From the NCBI GenBank assembly GCA_020348365.1, contig CP070749.1, positions 685,346 to 725,531 on the forward strand: 40,186 nt of DNA, given 5' to 3'. A program made the translations under genes and the position numbers. Positions within the stretch are counted from its first letter, which is position 1, and the number at the start of each line of letters is the position of its first letter. This document shows, in pieces, positions 8,488-17,026 of this stretch. The DNA comes from Candidatus Bathyarchaeota archaeon (GTDB lineage Archaea; Thermoproteota; Bathyarchaeia; Bathyarchaeales; Bathyarchaeaceae). The notes below the pieces were generated by a model, which worked only from the letters and a program-made list of their open reading frames with translations, made no database searches and was not told the origin of the DNA.

Positions 8488-8651
8488 AAACTCGCCCTCG
8501 TGGTTATTTAAGAATCAACCCTTACTCTACGCTTCCTCTTCGTGTGGAACTCCAGGGGTTGCGGGAAATCAACTTTCATAAGGAATATCCCTTAACCTTT
8601 CCCCCCATGCCCCTCAATAAACCTTTTGTTTAATGAGTTACGAGACGAGGT

Positions 8652-8870
8652 TTATGCGGTTTGCATTATTTGTCGGCTGTTGAGTAGTTCCTTCTTAATC
8701 ATTTCTTCTAATGTGTCACTCAAAGCTTTTGTTAGGTCTTCTATTGCACATATTCCCAATCGATATTCAGATTTCACAAGCGATATGATGCTCATCACAG
8801 CATCCACCACGCAAAGGAGGATATCCCATGGAATATTTCGTCTGGCTAAAGACAAATCCAGCGAAGACAA
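8652..8870 (-). CDS. Possible small helical protein, unknown
   Basis: This open frame of 72 residues lies in the 464-base interval between csl4 and the RNA methylase. It starts only at TTG with a weak AAGGT upstream. The translation is strongly amphipathic and helical (IPWDILLCVVDAVMSIIS, then EDLTKALSDTLEEMIKKEL), which is more protein-like than random sequence, but no family is recognised and no conserved motif is visible. It may be a real small gene or a chance frame. The rest of 8488-8951 shows no clear gene. Confidence 0.35.
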   Translation of the reverse strand: MSSLDLSLARRNIPWDILLCVVDAVMSIISLVKSEYRLGICAIEDLTKALSDTLEEMIKKELLNSRQIMQTA

Positions 8871-8951
8871 ATGATACCTTGAAGTGGCTTAGGAACCTGC
8901 CAGAGAAGCCTTACAACGGCGTACACCTATACTATATGCGCGCGCAGGCAT

Positions 8952-9653
8952 TCAAGACTTTGACGTATGCCTTCCATCTATCACATACAAATCGACAACA
9001 AACCTATGCTTCTTCTTACTATGAAAATCAAACATGTAGGGAATTTCCATCATCATGGCATAGACGCCCCTAATCCTGCCACCATGTTTCCCGATAAATC
9101 TCTCCAAAAAAGGTGAAGGTTGAGTTGGTATACATCTCGTCCCGCCACTTCTTAACCTTTTGATTAACCCTCGATTGTGCTTACTACCTTTATGAATTGA
9201 GTATATTCTATCTCCCAACTCAAGAGACTTCTCTATGAATCTTCGATCCGCTCTTCTTGTCCGTACACCAAAGGGCGGATTCTGCATAATGGTATCAAAC
9301 GTTCCGTGTATAGCGTCTAGATCCGCAGTAATCCAGAACATCTTCTCTTCTACGCCCATATTCTCCGCGTTCTTCTGTGCGAGCCCTATAGCTACCTTGT
9401 CTAAGTCGACTCCTATCGTTTGCTTTGCTCCCAGAAGGGCTGCACCGATCACCAGTCTTCCTGTACCACAACCTAAGTCTACAACAGTCTTGTCGATTAT
9501 ATCATCATTAACGTATGTTGCGATGTAGAGCATCTCTGCAGCGACTTGAGGTGTTATGGTGTATTGTTCCAGATGGGCCTTGGGCGCTGGGTGGAGCGGG
9601 ATCTCACTTATGGCGTTCTCTAGGTCTAGCTTTCGAACCAGCCTCTTCTGCAT
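8952..9653 (-). CDS. SAM-dependent RNA N6-adenine methylase, METTL5/COG2263 type
   Basis: This is a Rossmann-fold methyltransferase of about 233 residues. It has the SAM-binding motif VVDLGCGTGRLVIGA, the acidic VDLD after strand 2, and the catalytic NPPFGVRTRRAD motif of N6-adenine methylases. The opening LEQYTITPQVAAEMLY and the NPPFG motif match COG2263, the archaeal relatives of human METTL5, which makes m6A in small-subunit rRNA. The same rRNA target is an inference here. ATG at 9653 is chosen because GGGAGGAGC sits immediately before it; the ATG four codons upstream is less well placed. The gene starts inside the end of dph2, so the two are translationally coupled. Confidence 0.9.
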   Translation of the reverse strand: MQKRLVRKLDLENAISEIPLHPAPKAHLEQYTITPQVAAEMLYIATYVNDDIIDKTVVDLGCGTGRLVIGAALLGAKQTIGVDLDKVAIGLAQKNAENMGVEEKMFWITADLDAIHGTFDTIMQNPPFGVRTRRADRRFIEKSLELGDRIYSIHKGSKHNRGLIKRLRSGGTRCIPTQPSPFLERFIGKHGGRIRGVYAMMMEIPYMFDFHSKKKHRFVVDLYVIDGRHTSKS

Positions 9654-10627
9654 AGCTCCTCCCATGTAATTTCATCTAACATAACGCGTGCCTCATTTAA
9701 GGTGATAACTGGTTTCGGGAAGTTCTTTGTATCATCTAACGATACTCTGGGACAAGCGGTGTTTATGAACGCATCTATCTCGGGAAACTGCATTAGCGCC
9801 ATGGGCGTAATCTCTGTTATCGCTAGTAGTGTAGCTCTTCTTCCCAACTTGTCCAGTTTCCCCTTCAGTTCTAAGGCATCCCTCAGTCTTTGTTGCCCGC
9901 TTTTTAAGCCGATCAAGATGGCAAGTCTTTCCGCCTCTTTAGCTTCGCAGATGCTTGCCCACCGCTTCTTGAGTATAATCTTGGCCTCATCATCGACTGA
10001 AAAAGCCCTATTCTCATAGGGGTCCGCAACTATTGTTGGTTTCAATGTTGAGAGGGCTATGCCTAGGGCGTGAAATCGCCCACCACCAACAAAGAGAAAG
10101 GCTTCAACATCCCCCGTTATTGATTTGACATTAGTGTAATCGCATCCAATCACTTGTCCCAGATAGCTTGAGTGTCCAGCATCACCGGTGATAACAGTTT
10201 TCCCCGCATGAATCAGAATCTCTTTGATGCTGTCCAATGTTTGTATGTGTTGAACTGTTGTGGCCAGACCTACTTTGTGCCATTCCTTCAGTAGAGGCAA
10301 TGCCATCTCAACAGCGTCACTAACTTCTACGGTTGCTCTAGCTTCCACGTAGACTGTGGGCACGCATTCGTACTCTGACAATTTCGCGTGTCCGTAATGG
10401 ACAATTAAGTCTACGCCTAAACTCTCAGCCTCGGCTGTTGCTAAGTCGCACGCCCCATAGCATGGATCAGCGGAAACTATGGGTATAGCACCAGTTTCCT
10501 CCACAACCCTTGCCAATCGAGGCCCGTGAAGTTTCAGGCCTTCAGGAAGTTGAATAAGAACACGTCTTGCTTCAAATTTACCTATCTCCTGTCTTAATCT
10601 CTCTTCCTCAAAATCGAATTTCTCCAA
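9626..10627 (-). CDS. dph2: Diphthamide synthesis radical-SAM-like enzyme Dph2
   Basis: Archaeal Dph2 transfers the 3-amino-3-carboxypropyl group of SAM to a histidine of elongation factor 2, the first step of diphthamide formation. It uses an unusual 4Fe-4S cluster. The 333-residue protein keeps the three cluster cysteines in their usual places: DPCYGACD in the first third, VIGCDYTN in the middle and INTACPRVSLDD in the last third. Other family marks are LIQLPEGLK near the start and FLFVGGGRFHALG. Length is normal. It overlaps the start of the RNA methylase downstream. Confidence 0.95.
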   Translation of the reverse strand: MEKFDFEEERLRQEIGKFEARRVLIQLPEGLKLHGPRLARVVEETGAIPIVSADPCYGACDLATAEAESLGVDLIVHYGHAKLSEYECVPTVYVEARATVEVSDAVEMALPLLKEWHKVGLATTVQHIQTLDSIKEILIHAGKTVITGDAGHSSYLGQVIGCDYTNVKSITGDVEAFLFVGGGRFHALGIALSTLKPTIVADPYENRAFSVDDEAKIILKKRWASICEAKEAERLAILIGLKSGQQRLRDALELKGKLDKLGRRATLLAITEITPMALMQFPEIDAFINTACPRVSLDDTKNFPKPVITLNEARVMLDEITWEELCRRGWFES

Positions 10628-10728
10628 AGCACACTCAAACCATCAGGGCGGAATACTCGATAACAAACTTGAAGGCAAATAGTTGGCCTCATCCAAATAT
10701 TTTCTGAGCGCCTTCATGTATGCTCTTC

Positions 10729-13323
10729 TCAAGGAGAGTCGCCTAGTTTCTTCATCAAATAGTCAGCGTTTATTTTGCTTATCACTAGTTCTTCTGAAAT
10801 CTTCGCAGGGTCTTTATCACATTCTTCTATAAGATTCTTCAACTCATCTTCAATCTCTTTCACAATCAATAGAGTCTCAACAACTTTGTCCGGGTTGACA
10901 CCAATTGAATCGAGATGTATTACGAGGAATTTTATGAAGTCCTTTCCCAGATCGCTTGGTGCTTGCCCACAGATGCCAACAGATCGGATGTGCCTCATGG
11001 AATGGGCTCCCTCACATAGCATCTCTATAGCTTTCTTCACTGCGGGGTTTGACTCATCAAATTCCCATGCCAAGATTTCAGAATCCCTGTCAATAGCTAG
11101 AGTCAGTTGGGTTAAATCATTACTACCTATGCTGAAGCCATCGCAATAATCAGCAAACTTTCTAGGGGTAATGCAAATGCTAGGAACCTCTGCCATGAAT
11201 ATTAGACTTGGCATTTTCAGGTTAGCTCCTTCGAAGGATTTTCTAATCATAGTAGTGACTTTTTCAGCTTCCTCGAACGTCCTTACAAATGGAACCATTG
11301 GTATCGCGTTGGTTAGGTTTAATTCGTGAACTCCAATGAATGCCTTCAATTCCAGATTGAATGCTTCAGCAAAAAGCTTGCTGATGTATCTTGAAGCTCC
11401 TCTGAATCCGAGCATCGGGTTATTCTCGACGAATTCCAACTGGATTTCATTATTTTCAATCTTTCCTGAGTCGCAAATTGGACATTTCTCTTGTTTGGAT
11501 AAAGAAATGCTGTTGCCACAATCGCACACAATCTCATAATGCAAAGCCCCAGGTAGTTCAGAATACTCATTTGTCTTGAAATCACTGAATCTGACGATTA
11601 CATCTCTTGGATGAAATGCAGAAGCGATTATCGAGATTCCAGTCTTAAGTCTTTCAACATATTCTTGGGAAAGGGATTTTGTACCAGGATATTTCTGTTT
11701 TATATCATCGGCCCATTTATCGTAACCGAGTTTGTCAGCCTTCAAAGCAAAAACAGGATGCATATCTGCGCCAGCGACTATGAATTCAATTCTGACCAAA
11801 GAACTCCCTTTAGAAGGTAATTGACTTACTTTCAGGGCCTCAAGTGGAGATCCTATATTCACCAAAACTTTTGTAATGGTCTTAGGAACATTCTTCAATT
11901 CTACTTCGTGCACCTCGAACTGCAAGATTCTATTATATATTCTAGCCTCTCCTGAAGAGCAGTCAAGGGTAACTTCTTCTCCATCTTCGAGTCCGAGGGC
12001 ATTAGATACACTCACAGCGCAGGGTATTCCCCTTTCTCTCGAAACGATGGCTGCATGTGAAGTTCTGTTCCCTCTCTCGCATATTATTCCAGAGACTTTT
12101 TTCAGATTCATCACAATTTCCCAATCAGGCGTAGTCATAGAAGTAACCAGTATAGGCTTTGTTCCTTTCTCATTCTGAGCCTCAACTTTCCTTCTCGCTT
12201 CAATATGATCTAATGTTTTGACAACTCGGTCTGTTGCGATTTTCGTACCTACGGCTATACCAACATGGGTCGGTTTTATCGTTGGTGTTCGTCTAAGCTT
12301 GTACATAGTCAGAGTTGTTCTCGTGGCGTGAACCGTTTCAGGTCGAGCTTGGGTAACATACACTTTGCCATTCTCAACAGCAAATTCAACATCCATCGGT
12401 TTGCCGTATGCCTGCTCAATCTTTGTTGTGAACTCTGCGACTTGTTTTGCTTCATCTAATGTTAGAACCCTTGGATCATCGGCTTTGACAGAGACTTCTA
12501 TGTTTCTTCTTGTTTTGGAATGAAAAACGAGCATCTTCTTCTGCGGTTCTAGGGGCGCAATAGTACCAAGCAATTTCACTTCGGGTTTCTTAACAAATGC
12601 TGTCCAAGACGCATTCTCTTTTCCTTGAACTATCATTTCTCCCAAGCCATAAACTGCCTGAATAACGCCAACATTTCTATTACCGGTATCAGGATCTATG
12701 GAAAAGGCCACTCCAGCTTTTTCAGAATCAACCATGATTTGGATTATAACAGATAGAATTCCATCTCTGACAAGTTCGACTTCAGAAATGTCTAGGAGCC
12801 GTTTCTTTCTCAAATCATTTCTGTAGTCCACAACCCTCCAGCCATAGGCAGATGCAATACACTTTAACACATATTTGACTACGTAGAAATCGAGCGGAAC
12901 ATTTAGATAAGTCTCGAATTGACCAGCAAACGCAGCAGTAGGTAGATCTTCAGTAACACCAGAACTTCTAACAGCAACTCTGTGTCTTTTTGCATTTTGT
13001 TTCATAGAATCAACGGCAACGGTGAGAGCATCGGATAATCCTTTAGATACTTCTATGTTTTCAATTTCGCTTCTTAATCTGGCCGCAATCTTCTCTGCAG
13101 TCTTTTCATCATCTTCCGTAAGTTTCTTGTCCAAGTCTTCAACTAATTCGATTATTGTTTCATTCTTCAATAAAATCTTGGCAAATTCAGTAGTAACCAT
13201 GATTGCGTGAGGTATGTTTTCCTCGCCTACAATTTTCACTAGCTTAGCCAGGTTAGATCCTTTTCCACCGGTTACCTTTCCATCAGAGGCAGATGAATCA
13301 CTGATGTCTACAACGTAGTTCAT
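10729..13323 (-). CDS. ppsA: Phosphoenolpyruvate synthase with inserted zinc ribbon
   Basis: PEP synthase converts pyruvate and ATP to PEP, AMP and phosphate, opening gluconeogenesis. The 864-residue protein has the nucleotide-binding domain (GGKGSNLAKL; VRSSGVTEDLPTAAFAGQFE). The swivelling phospho-His domain follows (RGNRTSHAAIVSRERGIPCA, His423). The PEP-binding barrel comes last, with VRFSDFKTNEY, ENNPMLGFRGASRY, SIGSNDLTQLTLA and the proton-donor Cys785 in VGICGQAPSD. Between NEYSEL and ENNPMLGFRG, where E. coli PpsA has a short loop, there is a segment of about 38 residues with C600, C602, C614 and C617, a likely zinc ribbon. A short extra helix closes the C-terminus. ATTTAAAT at 13351-13358 lies about 30 bases before the ATG, so the mRNA is nearly leaderless. 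Confidence 0.93.
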   Translation of the reverse strand: MNYVVDISDSSASDGKVTGGKGSNLAKLVKIVGEENIPHAIMVTTEFAKILLKNETIIELVEDLDKKLTEDDEKTAEKIAARLRSEIENIEVSKGLSDALTVAVDSMKQNAKRHRVAVRSSGVTEDLPTAAFAGQFETYLNVPLDFYVVKYVLKCIASAYGWRVVDYRNDLRKKRLLDISEVELVRDGILSVIIQIMVDSEKAGVAFSIDPDTGNRNVGVIQAVYGLGEMIVQGKENASWTAFVKKPEVKLLGTIAPLEPQKKMLVFHSKTRRNIEVSVKADDPRVLTLDEAKQVAEFTTKIEQAYGKPMDVEFAVENGKVYVTQARPETVHATRTTLTMYKLRRTPTIKPTHVGIAVGTKIATDRVVKTLDHIEARRKVEAQNEKGTKPILVTSMTTPDWEIVMNLKKVSGIICERGNRTSHAAIVSRERGIPCAVSVSNALGLEDGEEVTLDCSSGEARIYNRILQFEVHEVELKNVPKTITKVLVNIGSPLEALKVSQLPSKGSSLVRIEFIVAGADMHPVFALKADKLGYDKWADDIKQKYPGTKSLSQEYVERLKTGISIIASAFHPRDVIVRFSDFKTNEYSELPGALHYEIVCDCGNSISLSKQEKCPICDSGKIENNEIQLEFVENNPMLGFRGASRYISKLFAEAFNLELKAFIGVHELNLTNAIPMVPFVRTFEEAEKVTTMIRKSFEGANLKMPSLIFMAEVPSICITPRKFADYCDGFSIGSNDLTQLTLAIDRDSEILAWEFDESNPAVKKAIEMLCEGAHSMRHIRSVGICGQAPSDLGKDFIKFLVIHLDSIGVNPDKVVETLLIVKEIEDELKNLIEECDKDPAKISEELVISKINADYLMKKLGDSP

Positions 13324-13350
13324 TTTCCATTCTTATAATTGAGCGGAGTA

Positions 13351-13358
13351 ATTTAAAT
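13351..13358 (-). promoter_or_regulatory. TATA box of ppsA
   Basis: The palindromic ATTTAAAT lies 28-35 bases before the ATG of PEP synthase. Transcription should begin a few bases before the start codon. Confidence 0.6.
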
Positions 13359-13425
13359 GCTATTCAGAATACTCCGAATCACATTACAGGTTTTCTCTAC
13401 GTATGCTCTCTATCATCTCAGAATC

Positions 13426-13947
13426 TTATAATGACGTCTGCTCCGATTGCTCTGCTGATGTTTTCTCAATAACCACTTGGCAGGACATCGGAAGTTTGGC
13501 GCCTCCACGCCTGAGCGCTTCCTTCACAACTTCAACGCCTTCCTTATCTACCCTAGCCGTCATAACTGTCTGATTTCGCTTTACCCTGGCGGCCGTTCCG
13601 ATGGATTTGCCGAAGGATTTCTTCATCCCGTCTTGCAGGCGATCGGCGTGTGCTCCAAAAATCATTTTGTTCTCTCGGAGCACGTTGTGAGGATATGGGT
13701 TGATTTGTAAAAAGTAGTTCTCTCCTAGCTTTGTGGAGAGTAATCGGTTTGTGGCTATGCGCGCCGCTTCCAACGCGACATGTCGGACTTGAGCGGCCTC
13801 TTGGGCAATCAAGAGAGCTTGATACTGAAAACTACTGGTTGAATCTCCCATGGTGAATTTTGTTATTCTCGGTGAAGGAGAACCTCGAATGTATTTCTTC
13901 CTTGTATAAGGTTGCCTCTTCATCTTTCGATAGTTTTTTGCCTTCAC
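13426..13947 (-). CDS. rpl10e: Large-subunit ribosomal protein L10e (uL16)
   Basis: This 173-residue protein is the archaeal/eukaryotic version of L16/L10e, which sits near the peptidyl-transferase centre and the 5S rRNA side of the large subunit. It has YRKMKRQPYTRKKYIRGSPS at the N-terminus, FQYQALLIAQEAAQVRHVAL, then QINPYPHNVLRENKM and a Lys/Arg-rich GMKKSFGKSIGTAARVK loop. Length is normal. The start is GTG at 13947, followed by the conserved KAKNYRKM. A TATA-like GTTTAAATA lies about 35 bases upstream. It appears to be a single-gene transcript. Confidence 0.96.
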   Translation of the reverse strand: MKAKNYRKMKRQPYTRKKYIRGSPSPRITKFTMGDSTSSFQYQALLIAQEAAQVRHVALEAARIATNRLLSTKLGENYFLQINPYPHNVLRENKMIFGAHADRLQDGMKKSFGKSIGTAARVKRNQTVMTARVDKEGVEVVKEALRRGGAKLPMSCQVVIEKTSAEQSEQTSL

Positions 13948-13978
13948 AGCTCTTCCCTCAAACGTGCAAAAGGCGCGG

Positions 13979-13987
13979 TATTTAAAC
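13979..13987 (-). promoter_or_regulatory. TATA box of rpl10e
   Basis: The minus-strand sequence GTTTAAATA is centred about 36 bases upstream of the GTG start of L10e, the normal distance for an archaeal core promoter. Confidence 0.6.
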
Positions 13988-14191
13988 TATCTGTTTACAG
14001 TCATTCTCTATCAAGACGTTGAATCCCCGCTAGGATACTGTGCGCGCGTACTGTGGCCTCCATGCTTTTGTGTCCCGTATCACACACGCATATTATTCTG
14101 GTGTATTCCAAAACCCGAATGTTTCTAGTGGAATCCATGGAGAAAAGAGGTTACTAGATTCTCGTGCTTGGTGGAAGTTGCTATTCAGTCA

Positions 14192-14731
14192 TCATAATAG
14201 CGATGCTTCATCGGGTCTATGATGTTTTTTGTCAAACCATATTTCAGCCAGTTCGTCGAAATCTGGAAAAACCTTCCTCAAGATTGGAACGTATATTTTC
14301 TTCTCGTCTTTGGTCACGTACTGAAACTGATAGGTGCCTGTGTATGGTGAAGATTCACCCATTCTTGTGAGGAATTCGATGTGCATGAAAGGGTCTCCTC
14401 TCTTTATTGTTATGGACTTTCTGTCATTGCTTAAGTTGACGATTTCTAACGCTAGTCTTCCCACAAAGCCGCTGTGGACCTTAGCGGCGTTCAGAAAGGA
14501 CAATCCCATCCTCCCATACTTGCTCTTCGCTGTGAGGTGGGCAATATACTGGGGGGGCGTGAACACTATCTCGTAGGAGATGATATTCCTGTGCTCAAGA
14601 TAATGCAGTGTGGTCTCCTTCTTAACCGTTAGGACGTAGCTGTCGCCATCTAGGAGATTGTAGTCGAAGGGATAGATGCACTTGTACTTTTCAATCAAAT
14701 CAATCAACTTGTCCTTACCAAGAATGCACAT
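14192..14731 (-). CDS. Divergent dCTP deaminase / dUTPase-family protein
   Basis: This 179-residue protein keeps the outline of the trimeric dCTP deaminase/dUTPase fold. TAKSKYGRMGL (68-77) stands for motif 2, KVHSGFVGRLALEI (84-97) for motif 3, GDPFMHIEF (112-120) for motif 4 and SPYTGTYQFQ (128-137) for motif 5. The Glu in LALEI (E96) matches the catalytic Glu of dCTP deaminase. However, the Asp usual in motif 3 is His86, and the Arg-Ser-Ser of motif 2 reads Lys-Ser-Lys. It may be an active deaminase of an archaeal subgroup or a nucleotide-binding relative. It lies 66 bases downstream of the KsgA-HemK fusion gene. Confidence 0.75.
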   Translation of the reverse strand: MCILGKDKLIDLIEKYKCIYPFDYNLLDGDSYVLTVKKETTLHYLEHRNIISYEIVFTPPQYIAHLTAKSKYGRMGLSFLNAAKVHSGFVGRLALEIVNLSNDRKSITIKRGDPFMHIEFLTRMGESSPYTGTYQFQYVTKDEKKIYVPILRKVFPDFDELAEIWFDKKHHRPDEASLL

Positions 14732-14797
14732 ACATTTTCACCTTTGGCATGAGGTAATGCGCCTTCATGCTTATACCTCTTTTCTAGCAGTTGTTAG

Positions 14798-16213
14798 TCA
14801 TCTCTTGGCTGTTATCAAAACGATTCTCTCAAAGGCAACCTTCCTCTCAGCGAGAATGCTCACTCGAAATCCTGCTTTCTCAAGTTTATGGACAGTCTCG
14901 TCTATGCCAGAGAGGGAGGACTGAACAAGAAGGATTCGGCCACCTTTCTTCAGGTGATTCGGAGCCTCGGATATGAACCGATCAATAAAGTTTCTTCCAG
15001 TTGTTCCTCCCGACCATGCTCTTTCGCTCCATTCTTTCTGATTAGCAGCTTTTAATGGAAGGTATGGGGGATTGACGAGGATTAGATTGAAAATTTCGTC
15101 TTCTCGCAGGGGTTCAAAGAGGTTCCCTTGTCGTGTATCCAGCTTCGCCGTCACATGATTAAGCTTTGCGTTAATACTTGTGCACTGGACTGCATAGGGG
15201 TTTACGTCCACAGCAACAACTTTCCTCGCTTTTTTTGCCGCGAGGACCCCCAAAATTCCGCAACCAGCTCCCATGTCGAGTACAGTTTCACCGCTTTCCA
15301 CTGTAAGATTATCCGCAACCAAGTATGTATCCTCAGCGGGCCTGTAGACTATATTCAAAACGACAAAAGTGAAACCGCCAAAGAATATCTTCTCGTTGTT
15401 CTGCGCAATCTCATTTGCCAGAAGTCCGAAGTCTTCCGGTGCAAGCCTTCGGACTCTTCTGTCATGAAAAGGCAAGGAGTCCGCCAACTGCTTCAGTTCC
15501 TTTCCCTTCATTCCTCTTTTCTGTAGGAAGGGAATGATTGCGTTTCTTGTCTTCTTGTTTTTTTGGGTGAATAACGTTCGCATAAGATCGAAGAAGACCG
15601 TTTCATCCGTTACAGGAAATGGGTGCTTCCTAGGCTTTAGACGTGTGATTCTGGAGTCTACGTCTGGCTTTGGATAGAACATTTCCCTAGGCACCTGGTC
15701 TAGAACCTCCACCTCGGCGTGATAATAGGTGATAACAGTCAGTCTACTATAGTCTCTACTGCCTACTGGTGCCACCAGCCTATCCGCGAGTTCTTCTTGG
15801 AGAGTCAACACCGCGCATTCAGGATTCTTCTCCAAGAGCCAGAAGAGGAGGGGGGATGATATGGAGTATGGGGGAGTAGAGACAACCTTGTTGAAAGATG
15901 GTATAGAAGCGGTCATGATGTCGCCCTCGATCAGAACCACATTATTGAAATCCTTCAGTTCTTCCCTTAGTATCCTAATCAACCCAGCATCTACTTCTAC
16001 GGCGAGGACTCTCTTACATTTTAGAGAGAGAAGTTTCGTGAGAGACCCTAAGCCTGCCCCAACTTCTAGTGCAACATCATCCTTACTAAGAGATGCATAA
16101 GAGACCAATTCCTGCAAAAGAGCGGTTTCAACCGAAAAATTCTGTCCAAATCGTTTTCTAGGATGTACATTATGACGGCGGAGAAGGCGTTTTGTTCTCT
16201 GGAGGAGATCCAT
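14798..16213 (-). CDS. Fusion of rRNA dimethyladenosine transferase KsgA and HemK/Mtq2-type methyltransferase
   Basis: One uninterrupted frame of 471 residues joins two methyltransferases. Residues 1 to about 268 are KsgA/Dim1, which dimethylates two adjacent adenines near the 3' end of 16S rRNA. They contain RFGQNF, the SAM motif EVGAGLGSLTK and the C-terminal helical domain (RTLFTQKNKKTRNAI, then FHDRRVRRLAPEDF). Residues from about 285 to 471 are a HemK2/Mtq2-type enzyme, which usually methylates glutamine of the release factor: YRPAEDTYLVADNL, LDMGAGCGILG and the catalytic NPPYLPL (381-384). In the KsgA half the motif-IV NLPY is replaced by TPPY (113-116), so the conserved Asn is Thr. In many archaea the two genes are neighbours; here they are one. 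It lies in the DUF655-ksgA order common in archaea. Confidence 0.9.
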   Translation of the reverse strand: MDLLQRTKRLLRRHNVHPRKRFGQNFSVETALLQELVSYASLSKDDVALEVGAGLGSLTKLLSLKCKRVLAVEVDAGLIRILREELKDFNNVVLIEGDIMTASIPSFNKVVSTPPYSISSPLLFWLLEKNPECAVLTLQEELADRLVAPVGSRDYSRLTVITYYHAEVEVLDQVPREMFYPKPDVDSRITRLKPRKHPFPVTDETVFFDLMRTLFTQKNKKTRNAIIPFLQKRGMKGKELKQLADSLPFHDRRVRRLAPEDFGLLANEIAQNNEKIFFGGFTFVVLNIVYRPAEDTYLVADNLTVESGETVLDMGAGCGILGVLAAKKARKVVAVDVNPYAVQCTSINAKLNHVTAKLDTRQGNLFEPLREDEIFNLILVNPPYLPLKAANQKEWSERAWSGGTTGRNFIDRFISEAPNHLKKGGRILLVQSSLSGIDETVHKLEKAGFRVSILAERKVAFERIVLITAKR

Positions 16214-16223
16214 TTCATTATCA

Positions 16224-16802
16224 CTATAGGGCTCGAGTGAACAGACGATACTTACTCTCGCCAGAGAGCTCCTCTACAATCCTCTTCGCGATGAGCTTGG
16301 GTGGGTTGGGTATGCTAGCACGTTGCTGCAGGTCTTCAAAGCTTTTGAAGTGTTCTCTTTCCCGCTCATCGATAATCTGCCACATGTACTTCTTTCCGAT
16401 GCCTGGAAGGAGTTCCAGTGAATGCATCCTCGGCGTTATCGCTTGAGTAGCGTTGAAGAAGCTAACAAACCAGTTCTCGCGGTTCAACACTACTTTCTCT
16501 ACCACACTTGGAAGCTCCATCTTCGCAGTGGAGGTTAACTCCTCGTAGCCTATCCGTCCAATGATGTAAGCAATCTTTTCTCGAGCCTCCTTTCCAACAT
16601 AGACCCTATCAGAAGGCCTGACAGTAATCGTCTCTTTCACAATCGCCTCGAGAAGCGTGAAATACCCTTCTCCCAGAACCTGAACCAAAGCCCCTGCCCG
16701 ATACCTTCGGTTGACTCCAGGTCTTCCGTGGGGAAGATAGTCGAGAACATATGCGTACTCTTCATATTTCTGTCCTCTTTCAGGTATCTCTTCATTTGCC
16801 AT
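16224..16802 (-). CDS. DUF655 family RNA-associated protein
   Basis: This 192-residue protein matches archaeal DUF655 (COG1491). It has an N-terminal small beta domain (YEEYAYVLDYLPHGRP, then GALVQVLGEGYFTLLE). A helix-hairpin-helix-like segment (LELLPGIGKKYMWQIIDERE) and LIAKRIVEEL follow towards the end. The family is nearly always found with L21e, Rpb4 and KsgA genes and is thought to bind nucleic acid in ribosome formation, but no activity is proven. The gene ends 10 bases before the KsgA-HemK start, so the two are one transcript. The 224-base space upstream of it holds a TTTAAATTTTTAAG box but no gene I can support. Confidence 0.88.
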   Translation of the reverse strand: MANEEIPERGQKYEEYAYVLDYLPHGRPGVNRRYRAGALVQVLGEGYFTLLEAIVKETITVRPSDRVYVGKEAREKIAYIIGRIGYEELTSTAKMELPSVVEKVVLNRENWFVSFFNATQAITPRMHSLELLPGIGKKYMWQIIDEREREHFKSFEDLQQRASIPNPPKLIAKRIVEELSGESKYRLFTRAL

Positions 16803-17026
16803 ACAGAAAGACCTCTATCACTATCGATTTCTGCTATCCACTATTTGAAGAACACAAGTTATTGTGAGCGTGCTGATTCATGAGTTTGCACCATTTCGAC
16901 TGCGAGTCTGACCTGAAACATATAGTATATGGTGACCTTTAAATTTTTAAGTTGAATTGTTGTGAGTAAAATAGCACGTCTTGCTTGGACAATCCGGTTT
17001 TAGATGAGGGTATTGTGTGGAAGGCT

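Noticed and set aside
8793..8799. Minus-strand GTGATGA with CTGA downstream inside the 8652-8870 frame, possible C/D sRNA
   Set aside because: Only 21 bases lie between the boxes, with no C'/D' pair and no terminal stem.
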